From: Rhipidocladum racemiflorum
Taxonomy: Eukaryota > Streptophyta > Magnoliopsida > Poales > Poaceae
Assembly (NCBI GenBank): GCA_036346355.1
Contig: CM070572.1
Coordinates: forward strand, 47,219,944-47,283,943
Reading direction: 5' to 3'
DNA: 64,000 nucleotides
Of this stretch, positions 23,668 through 35,283 are shown piece after piece; position 1 is the first letter of the stretch, and each line of letters begins with the position of its first letter. The position numbers and the translations under genes were made by a program. The notes below the pieces were generated by a model. The model worked only from the letters and a program-made list of their open reading frames with translations. It ran no database searches and was not told where the DNA came from.

Positions 23668-23668
23668 G

Positions 23669-24163
23669 AAAATCTAAGTTGATGCCGCGAGCTGATGGTC
23701 CTTTCAAAGTATTGGCAAAGATTAATGATAATGCATACAAGCTTGAATTGCCTGCAGATTTTGGGGTTAGTCCCACATTCAACATTGCCGATTTGAATCC
23801 ATACTTGGGAGAAGATAATGAATTGAGTCGAGGACGACTCAAATGCAACAAGGGGAGGATGATGAGGACATCACTACCATGAATACGGCCATACCTACAA
23901 ACCCAATGGAAACCAACAATGTCATACAAGGGCCAATTACTCGAGCTCGCGCACGTCAATTCAATTACCAGGTGAATGCGTTCCTCGGGTTGCATACAAA
24001 TAATTTAATGAATGGAATGCTATTTAATCCTTGTGATGATTTTATTGTCCTTAGGAACCAAGGAGAAGGACTCCCAAACATCAAGCATGAAGCCAATTCT
24101 TCCGGTGCACAAGTTATACTCGGATTCGGCCTCCGGGACAGCACCAACTTAAAACGACCATAA
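23669..24163 (+). pseudogene. Pol C-terminus of A: GPF module and tail running into the 3' LTR
   Basis: After the frameshift the integrase C-terminal module is readable (LMPRADGPFKVLAKINDNAY, ELPADFGVSPTFNIADLNPY). After a second one-base deletion near 23822 comes QGEDDEDITTMNTAIPTNPM, then GPITRARARQFNYQVNAFLG, ending ...STNLKRP at 24163, about 300 bp inside the 3' LTR. GPY/F modules are typical of chromoviruses. No canonical chromodomain is seen. A Pol tail overlapping the LTR is what I recall for CRM/CRR centromeric elements, where it is proposed to direct integration; assignment here is inference. Confidence 0.75.
23850..23859 (+). other. Polypurine tract of element A
   Basis: AAGGGGAGGA directly before the 3' LTR. 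Confidence 0.95.
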
Positions 24164-24787
24164 CTTTTGATCCACAAGGGTGTTTGGGGTCTATGAGTAC
24201 TGGTTTGAAAGGTTTCGACGTCCTCTTTCCAACGGATTCGGCCCCATCCCCAAATTCCATCCGAGTCAACGGGAATCTGCAAAACAATTAGCGTCACTTT
24301 TCCAAACCGAGAAGACTTGGGCTTCGGGCCTTGTAATAGAGTTGTAATTGGTATCCTACTGCTTTGGACATGATTCCCACGCTCCTAGCTTTCATAAATA
24401 GCCAGACATCGGCTCCTTAGGGTTTTGGGTTTTATTTGATTAGTTTAGCCAAGTGCAAACTTGATCCTGCGAGTTGTGCTGGACAGCCACCTTGTCAAGA
24501 TCGTCAATAAGACTCCACTCTGTTTTGCTTCCAGTTTTATCTGCAATTTCAGATTGCTTATCCTATTGTTCTTGCTTGGTCTTCGGTTGCTTGCAGGAAT
24601 TGAACCTCGTGTTCAGGTTGATCGTGCCTACGGCAAGATCAATAACCCGCTGGAGTTGGTTTAGCTATTGCTAAGGCGCATCGTCGTCGTACGGTGTAGT
24701 CGGATCGTCAAAGTCGACTCCAACAAATCGATCGTGTGTTTCTCATCGAAAGATCAGGACACCCACAGTGCCATCACGGTGCCATCA
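23860..24787 (+). repeat. 3' LTR of element A
   Basis: 928 bp, TGATGAGGACATC...ACGGTGCCATCA, followed by TSD ATAAG. Confidence 0.95.
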
Positions 24788-25672
24788 ATAAGTGTCTAGT
24801 GTGTTAACAAATGTAACATGCTCATTCGCTAGTTGTGTCACGGATATAAGTGAAGTATTATCACACAACTCTTCTTTATCACAAGAAATAGCAAGCAAAT
24901 CATCTTGTAACAAAGCAAAATTAGGAATTGGTTCCACTAATAGTTGCTCTACGATAGCATGATTTGTGGATAGTTTTAGCTCTTCAAAATTATTTTCTCC
25001 ATGTGTAAAGTCCATACCTGTTACATTACCTTGTAAGTTCTCATTAGCTGTTGTAGGTGTTTCTTCAACTATTATTTCTTCACTTACACATGGGGTAGTA
25101 CAGATCGTTTCTTTCTCCATATGCTTTTCTACATCATTCTCTCGATGGTGCTTACTTTTCTGCAAATTGTTAGCTGCAAAAGAAGGTGCAACAATGGGCA
25201 CCTCAAATGAAGCTAATGATTCTTTTAAGGATTCAGCAAGCATATTTTCAACTCTACAAGCACATACAACCAATGCTGAAAGAGAACTATATGTTTCATC
25301 AATAAGAGCATCCTGAATTTCTTGATTAAGTCCACGTATGAACCTAAGCTCTGTTGCTTCTTCACCTTCAACTAAACCACAACGCAACAAAACATTTTGC
25401 AATCGTTCATAGTATTCCTTAACGCACTTATTCCCTTGTTTCAAGCATTGGAGTCTAGTATACAAAAATTCAGTATGATATTTAGGAACATAATCAATTC
25501 TCATAAGTCTTTTCATGGCCTACCAATTTTCAGGTTTTCTCTCTTTTCTACAAATATGTTTCCACCAAATTAATGCATATTCATTTAGCACACTAGCAGC
25601 AATCCTAATCTTTTCATTTTCAGAGAAATCATACTTGCTAAATTCTTTGTCTACTGCTATCTCCCAATTAAT
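24788..25672 (-). pseudogene. Element C Gag-like protein, second segment
   Basis: It reads leftward from the D insertion: INWEIAVDKEFSKYDFSENE, WKHICRKERKPENW, a TAG at about 25517-25519 (Lys codon in element 0), then MKRLMRIDYVPKYHTEFLYT, YYERLQNVLLRCGL, GLNQEIQDALIDETY and the start of the unrecognised region up to TFVNTLDT. Joins segment 41084-41580 upstream and 17525-18153 downstream when D and A are removed. Confidence 0.8.
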
Positions 25673-27086
25673 ATAGGTGTGACACCCAGAATGTGACATT
25701 ATAGAATTCGGCATTTCGGTACGACTTTATAGCGTGTTTTTGGGCCGTTTCCGGGTGTTTGGGCCTTTCCGGGGGACTTTGGGCCTTGGGGGTTGAGTTG
25801 GGCTTCCGGTGGAAGGGTTTGGGCCCAAGGGGGGGACTTTTGGGCAGCCAAACCTAGCCCCCACCCCTTGGTGCGCCCCCCACTCCCCTCTCCCTCAACC
25901 CTAGCCACCCCCACCCCTCTCCCCCCATGCGCCTCCCCCATTGCCTCCCCTAGCCACCACCTTGCTCCTCCACCTCCCCTAGACGGCCCTAGAGCCTCTG
26001 CCTCCATGCTATTTCGCTGTCTGGGAACTCTCCGTCCAAGAGGATCCGGCGTTCCAGGCGATTCTGACGTTCCCGGCGATTGGAGGAGAGATCGGGTCGC
26101 GAGAAAGAGGCGTTCGTCGACCGGGTGATCCGTCAAGAAGAGGTACGGATTTGGGGTCTTGTTCGGGGTGGTCTAGGTGCTGTTAGATGGGTAATTTCAT
26201 GGTTAAATTTGGTGTTTAGGTGCTGTTCCTAGATGAGATTAGGGAGATTTCATTTGCTGTCCCACGTTCTGCTTCGGGCAGATTGGGCACACGACCTAAG
26301 GTTTGAGTTTTTGCAATTTTAGAATCGGATTTTGGTTGGCCGTCTGTTGAGAAAGTTGTAGATAACTTTAATACCTTTAATTGGACACCAAGAACGTCCA
26401 ATTCCGCCCAGCCGTTTGAAAGTTATGATCGTTTTACCGAGCGTGTTCAAATCTGTGACGTAATTGGGACAGAACGTAATGTTTTGTAGATTAGACAATT
26501 TTAGAGGCCGAATCAGCTTTTCCCAATACTTAGGAAAAGCTAGGAAATTTCCTAAGATTCGCGTTGATGTACTCATTTACTTGATTTGGAGTCCTAGAAC
26601 TCAAGTTATGCTAGTTTGAAGCCTGCTGTCCCGGGGGACAGATTATCTGTTTTTCGGCTTTGGTAATAGTTTGCGAAGTCGGGGTAGATGAGCGATGGTG
26701 TACTGTTTTGTGGGCACGTTTTGAGTGTGTGGTATTTATGTGCAGGTGGTGTGACCCCGGGAGTGCCCTCATCCTCTCGCCAATCCGTCGCCCGCGATTA
26801 AGGCAAGTGTATTGGAATGGGTAGTATGTTGTAGGTTGCTTGTCTTGATTAGATGCAGATTATTTTCATGATATGCTATCTTGCCATGACTAGTGTTTGC
26901 CCATGATATGATGAAAATGGTATGTCATGATGCTATGCAATGATTAATTGTGTATGTTTATGGCATATGTTGCATACATGGCATGAAAATTGGCCCGGTC
27001 GGTCAGAACGTCATAACTAGTCCGGTAATGTCGGTGAGAAAGTTATGACTAATCCGGAGTGCTATTGAGTAAGACCTAGCTCGTGA

Positions 27087-27173
27087 TTCCATCCACGTGG
27101 TGAGTGGAAGCGAGGAGTAGGCACCCTCCATCTACGGGATGGAAGGGGAAAGAGGGTGCACGCCGACGGGTGT
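27087..27173. promoter_or_regulatory. Conserved multi-hairpin block in D-type LTR
   Basis: Three adjacent inverted repeats: 27087-27109 (TTCCA...TGGAA), 27121-27159 (outer GCACCCTC/GAGGGTGC, inner CCATC/GATGG) and 27160-27173 (ACGCC/GGTGT). Equivalent blocks lie at 29452-29542, 32244-32331 and 40322-40408, with paired changes. The role is unknown; a structured RNA element of the LTR transcript is the inference. Confidence 0.6.
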
Positions 27174-27301
27174 GCACTCGGCAATACCGATATGTGCTTC
27201 GAGGAGACATCTGCATTCCATTGCATTGCATACATGATGATGATAATGAAATGTGTATAATGAGATTGGGACATGGTTATGATGTTGTATACGAAATTAT
27301 A

Positions 27302-30222
27302 TGTAATACTTCGGGTATCTTCTCTAGGTTTTTGGAATTTTTTTTTCTTTTCTTCGTCTGGGTAATTGGTGGACCCATTTGTCTATCTGGAGGATTAACA
27401 ATTTTAGTTTTGTGTGGGTGAGAATTTCTTTTCCCCCTACACATTTAGCATCTCACTTCCTTTTTCTTTTCGTCCGTTTGGAAATCTCAGTCGCTGGGGA
27501 ATTGGAGGACCGGTCTGTGAGTAGTAAGGTTTGAGATTTTATTGGGTGGAATAACATTCTTTAATTTTTTCCTCCACCCAACCAGCCCTCCCACTCCTCC
27601 ACCTAATCCCCCACTCTTTTTCTTCTTTTTCCACCCGTGGGGACACCTCCTAGCAGCCAGCCAAAGCATTTTCTTGGAGCTCCTCCCATGGCTCTCCTCC
27701 AACTAGCAGCTGCAGCAAGGAGCCTCTCCTCTCCCTGCAGCTAGGAGCTCTTCTTCCCCCTTGGAACTGGCGCCATTTCCTCCCCCAAGCAGCAGGCCAA
27801 GCTCCTCCTCCCTTGCTCCCTCTCTTAGGTAAGTGGGGCTAAGCCATGGGGGTTTGCTTTTGTGCTCAGATTTGGGAGCTCCTGCTGGTGTAGAGTGGTT
27901 CTAGGGTTCCTAGGATTGAAATTTGTGGAGGGAAAGCTAGTTCTTTTGGAGGGAATCCAGTTTCTATTTTCGTGCAGATTCTGTACTATTCTTTGAGCTG
28001 CGATTCGAGCTAGTTAGACGCATTTTCTGGGGGTCCGTATGTTGCAAAAGTTGTAGATAATCGAATTATCTTTAATTGGAGTACAAGAACTCGAAAATAC
28101 GTCCAGCCGTTTAAAAGTTATGAGCAAAATACTGTTGACTGTCCTGAATAGGTTTTGCTGCGAGCAGAATTGTTCAACTGCTGTTTTGAGCTTCTTGTAG
28201 TCCGATTGAGCTTTTTCATTTGCCTAGAGAAGTGTAGGATATTTTCTCTATTTTGATAAAATATACTTGTTTGTTAGATTTCAGTTCAAGAATCAAAAGT
28301 TATGTTGTTTTGAACTTGCTGCCCAGAAACTTGTTTTTCTGGATGTTCAGATTTTGGGATGAATGTTCAGAGGTTGATTAGAGGATCTTGGAGCCATCTC
28401 CTGTTTTATTGGTTGCCAGAGAAGTTGTAGCTAGTGCTCTCAACATTCTATAGAGCTCAAGAACACCCAATTTGGCCATACCATTTAGAAGTTATGCAAT
28501 TTTTAGTACATGCTGTCCAGTTTGGTGATTCTCTGAATGTTCAGACTTTGATCTGAATTTCAGAGTGCCATGTGAGGACTTTAAATTGAAGTATTGAATG
28601 ATTGGCTATGGGGTAACTGTAGTACATCCTCTTGTGCTCATTGAGAATCCAAGAACTTGAATTTTGGTTGAACCATTAGAAAGTTATGCAAGTTTTACCT
28701 CCTTGCTGTCCAAATTGCAACTATTAGTAGATTCAATTTTGAGTTGTGATTTTGAGCAAGATAGAGGCAGAATTTGGATTTAATTTTGCCTAGAGATAGC
28801 TAGAACTTTCTGAGTAGATGCTTAAAATGTCTTTGGTTGCTCAATTTGGAGTTGTTTAGCAATAGTTTTGCTTTGGCAAAGTGGGCTACTCAAACCAGTT
28901 TTGGATGAAATTTCAGATTTGGGGCAAGTTTGACTTAGGGAGTATCTATGTGGTTTGTTGTTGTTTGTTGACTCTAGATCTTGTGGAATTGAGTATGTGA
29001 TTATGTTTCCAGATGGAGTAGCTTCGGGAGTGACCTCTTCTTCCCGCCACTCCATTCCTCTCGGTAGAAGGTAAGTGTGTCATTTCGATTAAATGCTAAA
29101 AAGGAATGAAGCATGCTTTGCTTTGTGATTTTCATCATGTTGATATTTATGTTGATGCAAATGTTAAGTTCATAAATTTATTCATTTGTCCCTTGTGTGT
29201 GTGAATCGATTAGAGGCATATGAAGGTTAAGTATTTGTTAGTGTTTTGGTTGATTTGATGATTATATTGATGAATATGAGAATGGATTGCCATGTGTGTA
29301 TTCACTTATGTCCATGTGGAAGGATAGAAATGTTTGTTTATGCAATTTAATTGTGTTAATTGCATTCGTGCATTCATAAAAGAAGAGGCGACCCATTCTG
29401 ATGTGGGCCTCTGTGTTCACACGTAGTGAACACGAAAGTCCTACCTCGTAGTCCCACTCATCGAGGTGAATGGGAGCGAGACAGTAAGAGTAGGCACCTT
29501 CCACGGGATGGAAGGGACGTGAGGGTGCACACCGACGGGTGTGCACTCGGCAGTACCGGTACGTGCATCTAAAAAGAGCATACATGTGCATTGCATCGCT
29601 AACAATTGAGTTTTGTGTGTTAAATGGAGTTGTGAAGATTTGGGATCGAGTCGTGGACTCACCCAAAAAGATTCAATGAGGTATGTGTATGAAAAGGGCA
29701 ATGAGGTAAGTGGTAGCGGTACAATTGTTTATGTATTGATTGAATCTTGTAAGAGTTACATTCTTAATGATGGGTTGGAATTGCTAACTTGTTATTCATA
29801 TTGATTTGGTGCACTTTGCTGAGTTTTCGAACTCACGCTTGTTTGTTAATATTTTTAGGTACTCGGAATAGCGACTTGCTGGGTTTGGGGCATAGCTGCA
29901 CCTCCACTGTGTCTCACGACATGTTTCAGACTTTTGGAATCAATTAGTAAATTTGTAGCTAGTTAATCTATTTGTGTAATCATGTGGTATTTAAGTTGAG
30001 TTGTTAATGAATGGATTTTTAGTAGTTGTTAATTGCCTACATGTCATGATGGTTGATTGATTCCATGACATGTTGAAATTATCATTGCTATATTGATAAT
30101 TGTGATCTCTTTTGCCTGCTGAGTGGATGTCCACTTAGTAGGGGAGGTCTTGCGAAAATTTTTAGTGAAAATTAGATAGGTTTTGGTAGCACTTCGGGCA
30201 CGTGAGGTGCCGGGGTGTTACA
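27302..30222 (+). mobile_element. D-like LTR without recognisable TSD
   Basis: Starts TGTAATACTTCGGG, ends GCCGGGGTGTTACA. It interrupts D's 5' LTR, whose uninterrupted form is read at about 40535-40545 in the 3' LTR. About 2.9 kb with no coding sequence. It holds several diverged copies of the GTTGTAG...AAGTTATG motif (28045-28690) and its own hairpin block (29452-29542). The flanks (AATTATA / GGCTTG) do not repeat, so it may be a recombinant solo LTR. Confidence 0.7.
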
Positions 30223-30646
30223 GGCTTGATCATGATGTTAAGTATGGTATGTATCGATGTTGGCATTGATTTGTTCTTATGATCCATTGCAATATGCTTG
30301 CTGAGTGATGAACTCACGCTTGTGTTTCATGTTGTTTTTAGGTACCTTGAAACCGGCATGCGGGAGAGGGCATTAGCTACACTTTCACACGTAGCTCCAC
30401 ACTTATAGACAATTTAATCGTTTGAAGTCATGATAATAAGAATAGTGCCATGAATCTTGGTGTATGGTTAAATTATGTGCCTGTTTTCCTCAATTGCTTC
30501 ATTTTAGTTTAAGGAGTGGTTGGACTTGGTATTATTGATTTAAGATGTTGCTATATCCATTGTTAATGCTGTTTTAGATGTCTCATATCTTGCTATATCT
30601 TGTCATAGTATTGTTGTTGCTTCAATCATAGAAAAACAAAGGAGAT

Positions 30647-32964
30647 TGTGACACTACGGTATGGTGTGACATTATAAAATGTGAAATTAGAGAATAAAAC
30701 CTTTCGGCTTGAGGTTTACTCGCGTTTTTGGGCCTTTTGAAGTGTTGTGACACCACGGAGCGTCGTAACCTTATAAAAGGTGCATGATGAGGTCAAAAAC
30801 ATATTGAAATATGATATGGGAGGTTAAAACCATAAGGTATGGAGGTTAATAGCGTTGTCGGGCCGTTTCCGGGGTTTTGGGCCTTCCCGGGGGAGTTTGG
30901 GCCTTAAAGAGGGGGTTGTGGGCTTTGGTGGGATGGAGTGGGAATCCATTTAGGATTAAGAAAGGGGCTTAGGGCAGGTTAAAGGGGGGTTTCCCTGCCC
31001 TTTTGGCGTCCTCCCCCTGCCCCTTGCGCCCCCAAGTGCCCTAGCCGCCTCCCACACCTCCCCACCTCCTCCTTGGGCGCCTCCACCTCCCCCAAGCCTC
31101 TCCCCTTGCGCCACCACCCTCTCCACCACCTCTCCACCTCCCTTGCTGCGCCTAGGTGAGTTCTTGACCTCACCGCCTCGAAGATCCATCCATTGGAGTG
31201 CTCCGCGACGAGGAGATCCAGTGGATTTGGAAGCGAGGAAGGGGATCGCGCGAACCGGGAGGAGATCTATTGGGTTTTCGTGCGTCGGGCAAAGGTATGT
31301 CCATGGAAATCCTTGGGGTTGATCTAGGTACTGTTCTAAGGGTGTTTATCAAGTTTTTAGATCAATTGGTGGTGCTGGAATTGAGTGGATTAGATCTAGA
31401 TGTTGACACGTTCTGTTTTTGGGACAGCATGAGCAGTCGACCTAGGGTTTGCATTTTTGTCAATTTAGATTCTGAATCTGTCAGTACGGATGTTGAAGAA
31501 GTTGTAGATAATTTCATTATCTTTCAGTGGGTATAAAGCACGTTAAATTCTGCCCAGCCGTTTGAAAGTTATGGCTGTTTTACCGAGCGTGATAAAATCT
31601 ATGACGTAATTGGAACAGATCACGATAATCTGTAGATTAAACAACTTTAGATTCCGAATCAGTCTTTCCATATACCTAGAGAAAGTTGGGAAATTTCCGA
31701 AGCTACGCGAGGATGTACTCATTTAATTGATTCAGAGTCCCAGAACTCAAGTTATGCCTTTTGCAAGGCTGCTGTCCCGACAGGACAGAACCTCTGTTTT
31801 TAGGTTTTGCGAGTAGTTGGCAATGTCGGGGTAGATGTGGGTTTGCGTACTATTTTGTGGACATGATTGTGAGCGTGTGGTACCTATGTGCAGGTGGTGC
31901 GACCCCGGGAGTGCCCTCTAGTTCCCGCCAATCCGTTGCCCGTGGTTGAGGCAAGTGTGTTGTGATGGATAGCGATTTGTAGGTTGCTTGTTGAGAATAG
32001 ATGGAATTGACTACATGATATATGATCACTTGCCATGCTTTTATGATTGCCAATGATATGATGAGCATGTTTAATATGTTATGATGCCATGTGTTAATAT
32101 GTGAGTTAAATATGATGTTGGCATAAATGCATACATGGCATGTTACATGGCTCGGGCGGTGAGAAAGTCATAACTAGTCCGGGAAGGTCGGTGAGAAAGT
32201 TATGACTAATCCGAAAAGCCAATGAGTAAGTCCTACATCATGATTCCATTCACCGCGGTGAACGGAAGCGAGGAGTAGGCACCCTCCATCTTCGGGATGG
32301 AAGGGGGGAGAGGGTGCACACCGACGGGTGTGTACTCAACCATACCGGTATGAGTTTCCAAGGAGACATGAGCATTGCATTACATTGCATACGTAATGAT
32401 GATGATATTGTTAAGTGTTCATGAATGAGATGATATATATGATGGGAGATGTTATTGCCATGATATTGTTCTTGTTGTCCATTGCAATATGCTTGCTGAG
32501 TTTCGAACTCACGCTTGTGTTTTCTTGTTATTTTAGGTACCATGAGAACGGCATGCGGGAAGGGAAATAGTCACACGCCCACACGTAGCTTCACCATATT
32601 GATTCCACAAGTCATTCTATTAGTTTGATAATAAATTGCGTGTGATGATTATTGCTTTAAGGTTTAGCTTTGCTATATGAGAGTTTTATTGTTCGTTTGA
32701 CCCTTGGAGACATTATGTGTTTGAAACTAGACTTATATTGTTGCTAAGTCGTTAATTATTGCTGTTTTTAGTTGTCTCTCATAATCCATACATTGCTATA
32801 CTGTTGTTGCTCCTTTAATTCATGTTAAAACAAAGGAGATGTCTTTAAATTTCGGTTTTTTAGCATATGTACCTTTGCTGGAATTTATGGTAACTTGTGG
32901 TATTTAGATGTTGTTTAGCTTATATTTGGTAGCATTCAGGCATATTAAATGCCGGGGTGTTACA
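30647..32964 (+). mobile_element. Solo LTR of a D-like family
   Basis: 2318 bp, TGTGACACTACGG...GCCGGGGTGTTACA, flanked by TSD GAGAT (30642-30646, 32965-32969). No PBS, interior or second LTR, so it is the product of LTR-LTR recombination. Contains the hairpin block at 32244-32331. Confidence 0.92.
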
Positions 32965-33094
32965 GAGATGCTGTCGAAATTTTCGGTTTAGCATTTGCAC
33001 CTTTGCTGTAATTTATCTTTATTTGTGGTATTTAGATGTTGTCTAGTCTATGTTTGGTAATATTCAGGCATACTAGATGCCGGGGTGTTACAGT

Positions 33095-33106
33095 TGGTAT
33101 CATAGC
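33095..33106 (+). other. Primer-binding site of element D
   Basis: TGGTATCATAGC, a one-base variant of the initiator-Met-tRNA site, two bases after the LTR end. Confidence 0.8.
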
Positions 33107-35283
33107 GTGCTTTAGGTCTGTGGAATGTGAATGTAGCAAATTACTTTAAAATCTTGACTTGGAAAAGTAGAAACATGGCATAGGTCTACTCGTTAAAATT
33201 TGGCCTTAGGGCAATAACTTTAAAATCTGAAATAGTTTGGTTAACTATTTTAAAACTTGACACACTCTGATGCACAGTACGAAGGGTATGGGTGTCGTGG
33301 CTATCCGCTTAAATACTGTATCTAAGCTTTGACGTTGAATGCTACTTCTGATGATGTATAATGCTATATTTATGATATATTTGATTGAGTTGCTATATTT
33401 GTGATAAAGTGGGGTTGTGGTGCCAAAGGGTTTCGGTCACCTCTTTTTGTTCATAGTTAGGGTGTGGTTTGACGGTGTGGCCGGTTAACGCCATCACCGA
33501 AGAATTATTAACCCCTGTAGGAGAAGAGTGCTTACCCTTTCTGTCATAGATCGGGTAGTTGACTGGAGTCAAATAGAAAAGATTGGTGGTGGATTCCTTC
33601 GGATGTTCTTTATCGTTCTGACGGTCGGTCTTGGTTGGTTTTCTTGGTTTTAGTTGATTGAAACCAAAAGAAAAGTGTTTGGTATTGGATTTTCGCGGAT
33701 TGTTCCGTATGCGGTGTGTGGTTTTGTCTTCCTTGGTTGAAGACGAAGAAGAAGAGGCTAGTGTTGCGCTTCTTTTGGTCGCCTTTCCAGCTTTGATGCT
33801 TAGTTTGTTGATTGCTTTATGGGGAGAAGCATTCAATTTATTCCTGTGTTTGTCTTTCTCCGAGGTCAAAAGAGTTATTGCGGCGTTATGCCAGACCTGG
33901 TTGTCAGGGCTGAAGTTCTGTGGCTTTGTAGGAGTAAGTAGTGTTTGATTTCGTCATTTTACTAGTTTGAGAAATCATCTTTGAAAACCCTTCTTGTTTC
34001 GTGAAAGTTTGGGGTTTGGTGTTAAGGTTTTATTTGAAAAGGATTACTTGATCGCTTGGTTCCATTTTAAGAAAATTGTCTTTCAACCATTTTCCTCTAT
34101 GGGAGTCTTTGAGATTGAAAAGTGTTTTGGAGAATTTCCTTTTGCATGACCAAGTTTGGGTTTGTCTCATTGCAATTTTGAGAGTCAAGTTTCCTTGTGA
34201 ATTTGGGTTGAGTTTTAAAAATAAAATGCTGCAAACAAAGTAAGTAGTCTTTTGACTGAAATTGTTTTTTAATAGTGAGAATTGTTGTTTAGCATGTTAT
34301 GTAGTACGTACCAATGTGGTTTATGGAATGACGTATTGTTAAGTTAATTTGTGAGTTGAAACAATTCAATGCGGTTGTTATCTTTAGCTTGAGAATAAAT
34401 AGGCTACTAGTGTTGTAGAGTACTCTATAGCGAGAATGATTAAATGTGTTAATGTACATGCTTAAAATCTGTTGCTTTGCTTTAAAAGTGCTTATGACCC
34501 CCGATAATGTTTAAAGTTTTAAATCCTGATGCATAGTTAGAACATTAAGATGATGTAAACTACTGATATTGTTAAAGGAACCTTGCTGGTTGTTTAAAGA
34601 TGTTCTAATTTAACGAGTTAATAGAGAAATTTAATCGGGTTGGCTAGCGACTTTAACTTGGAAGTTGATTAGAGTTGCTATTTATGTCGTTGCAAACTAT
34701 TAGTATATTTGGAAGTATGCAGTGTGTTCCTATAATGCTAGTATTGATGTCAATTGGGCAGGCATAAGTTTTGCGGTTGCCTTAAGAGCTTTGTGATGGT
34801 TTAACTTATTCAATTTATTTTAAATAGTTGGAGTATGTTGAGTAGCGGCAACTTGTTATAACCTATGTATGGGGTAGCTTAAAGCAATGTTATTGTTTTA
34901 TGATTATGCCATTTATCGATAATGATGACTTAGAAGTGGTGTTAATTATTTAGATTAATCGTTGAAGAACCATCATTAAAATGAAGGACATTGTAACGTG
35001 CTGTGATGGAGTGAACCTTGGATAATTGATATGATGTAGGACTCTATCCTTATTGAGTGTATACCTCAGACACCTACTTATGAATTTTGTTTTATGAAGA
35101 TAACATTGAATTTTAAAGGGAGTAGATGGGCATAGTGGGATGCGTTGGAAATCTTTGAGATTTAATTTGTAACTATATTTGGCTAGAGTTGGAGTTATGT
35201 GGAAAAGGTGTGAGGTGTTTGCGTGTGCTTCAAAAGGGTGGATTTTATGAATGTTTCATAAGTGGTTCTGATAGTGAAGTGTT
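33107..35283 (+). other. Interior of D, left part, no gene
   Basis: AT-rich, with stop codons in all frames except short runs (minus 33393-33869, plus 33658-33948) that show no recognisable domain. No gag-like motif. Confidence 0.7.

Larger units (their letters stand above)
18154..24787 (+). mobile_element. Element A: gag-pol Ty3/gypsy retrotransposon inserted in C
   Basis: 6634 bp with TSD ATAAG at 18149-18153 and 24788-24792. Both LTRs are 928 bp (18154-19081, 23860-24787) and I count about 23 differences by eye (roughly 2.5%). The PBS is at 19084-19095 and the PPT at 23850-23859. Gag is broken by a stop and a frameshift. An internal deletion at 21455-21457 removed the zinc knuckle, protease and N-terminus of RT. 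RT, RNase H and integrase domains follow in the order typical of Ty3/gypsy. It splits the gag-like gene of C between ...NTLDT and YAENKH.... Confidence 0.95.
25678..33092 (+). repeat. 5' LTR of element D, interrupted twice
   Basis: LTR parts are 25678-27301, 30223-30646 and 32970-33092. The interruptions are a D-like LTR (27302-30222) and a solo LTR with TSD GAGAT (30647-32964). Neither interruption is in the 3' LTR, so both came after D arrived. A C/T-rich block lies at 25850-25990. Confidence 0.88.

Noticed and set aside
25793..26136. Pro-rich frames (also 31021-31189, 38313-38577, 50369-50765)
   Set aside because: Same C/G-rich block in four D-type LTRs, open on both strands; no domain and no conservation of frame.
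33393..33948. Two overlapping small ORFs in D interior
   Set aside because: No recognisable domain, opposite strands overlapping, AT-rich context; not supported as genes.
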